From: Belnapia moabensis DSM 16746
GTDB lineage: Bacteria > Pseudomonadota > Alphaproteobacteria > Acetobacterales > Acetobacteraceae
Length of the DNA stretch: 53,156 nt
Assembly (NCBI RefSeq): GCF_000745835.1
Contig: NZ_KN050757.1
Span: 1 to 53,156, forward strand
Direction: 5' to 3'
The notes below the pieces were generated by a model. The model was not told the origin of the DNA. It ran no database searches and saw only the letters and a program-made list of their open reading frames with translations. Made by a program: the position numbers and the translations under genes. Below are positions 52,910 through 53,156 of the stretch, piece by piece (the stretch's first letter is position 1; every line of letters starts with the position of its first letter).

Positions 52910-53156
52910 TCAGCCACACTTCGAGCACGTCCACAGGCCACGTGCTTCCCGGGCCCGCTCGACGAGATACCCGCAGCGGATGCAGTTGGCGCCGTCATCG
53001 CCGTCGGCGAAGGGGTCCGCAAAACGCCGCACCCTCACCTTCGGCAGACGTGGCTTTGCATCACGTCGGTCGAGGCCCTCGATGGCCTGCGTGCTGTTCG
53101 GCCTTTCGCCGGGCTCAGCATCCGCCGTTGCTGGCTGCTGCACCGATGGCTCCCAC
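52910..53156 (-). CDS. Partial zinc-ribbon protein at the window edge
   Basis: The minus-strand frame ends at 52910 and is still open at the right edge, so the start probably lies outside; GTG 53143 is a possible start. The C-terminus CIRCGYLVERAREARGLWTC and CSKCG carries two CxxC pairs, a zinc ribbon. The upstream part (PRLPKVRVRRFADPFADGD) is basic. I do not know its function. Small zinc-ribbon genes of this kind are common on alphaproteobacterial accessory DNA. Confidence 0.5.
   Translation of the reverse strand, partial: WEPSVQQPATADAEPGERPNSTQAIEGLDRRDAKPRLPKVRVRRFADPFADGDDGANCIRCGYLVERAREARGLWTCSKCG

Overview
The window is GC-rich accessory DNA, probably from an alphaproteobacterium. 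Codon use, the IS families present (IS110, IS5, IS6, IS21, IS256 and IS1380 types) and a small helix-turn-helix gene near the right end suggest Rhodospirillales/Acetobacteraceae or Methylobacteriaceae; this is a judgement from the sequence, not a classification. At least eleven IS elements or IS fragments, most of them decayed, break the window into cargo blocks. I saw no rRNA, tRNA or CRISPR array.

Region by region: (1) 1-2157 is a pile of broken transposase genes. (2) 18668 down to 2315, minus strand, is a run of very large genes: an 850-aa and a 1212-aa unknown protein, a subtilisin fused to an M15-type carboxypeptidase domain, a damaged tandem-repeat protein, a small protein with a repeated module, a six-bladed-propeller-like protein, a lipoprotein carrying the same module, and (past an IS5 copy) an M23 peptidase with tandem repeats. 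All except the lipoprotein lack a recognisable signal peptide. (3) 19092-21570 is IS110 and IS5 debris. (4) 23573 down to 21628, minus strand, is a membrane protein followed two bases later by a leaderless N-acetylmuramoyl-L-alanine amidase. (5) 24189-29029, plus strand, is a galactose-oxidase-like copper radical oxidase fused to a DUF1326 domain and translationally coupled to a DUF2182 membrane protein. (6) 29343-38058 holds a dead nucleoside-hydrolase-like lipoprotein gene, a RoxA-like dihaem cytochrome c, a lipoprotein with a C9 tract, a trypsin, and a fusion of a catalytically dead trypsin with an intact subtilisin. (7) 38102-43619 is nested IS debris: an IS21 element (istA/istB, 6-bp target duplication) sits inside an IS110, next to IS6 and IS5 remnants. 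(8) 43988-49666 is a second exported-protein block: a metzincin protease, a trypsin with a propeller-like C-terminus, a small secreted protein and a short-chain dehydrogenase with a Tat signal. It looks less GC-rich than block 5. (9) 49936 to the end is IS remnants, one intact-looking IS5 element, a gene it truncated, a helix-turn-helix gene, a glyoxalase-family fragment and a partial zinc-ribbon gene.

Taken together the cargo is dominated by extracellular or envelope-acting enzymes: four serine-protease genes (five domains, one dead), one metalloprotease, two or three peptidoglycan-directed hydrolases, a copper oxidase and a dihaem cytochrome. The most novel-looking parts are the copper oxidase-DUF1326/DUF2182 pair, the leaderless giant-protein run with its subtilisin-M15 fusion, and the active trypsin followed by the pseudo-trypsin/subtilisin fusion. 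How these act together is inference.
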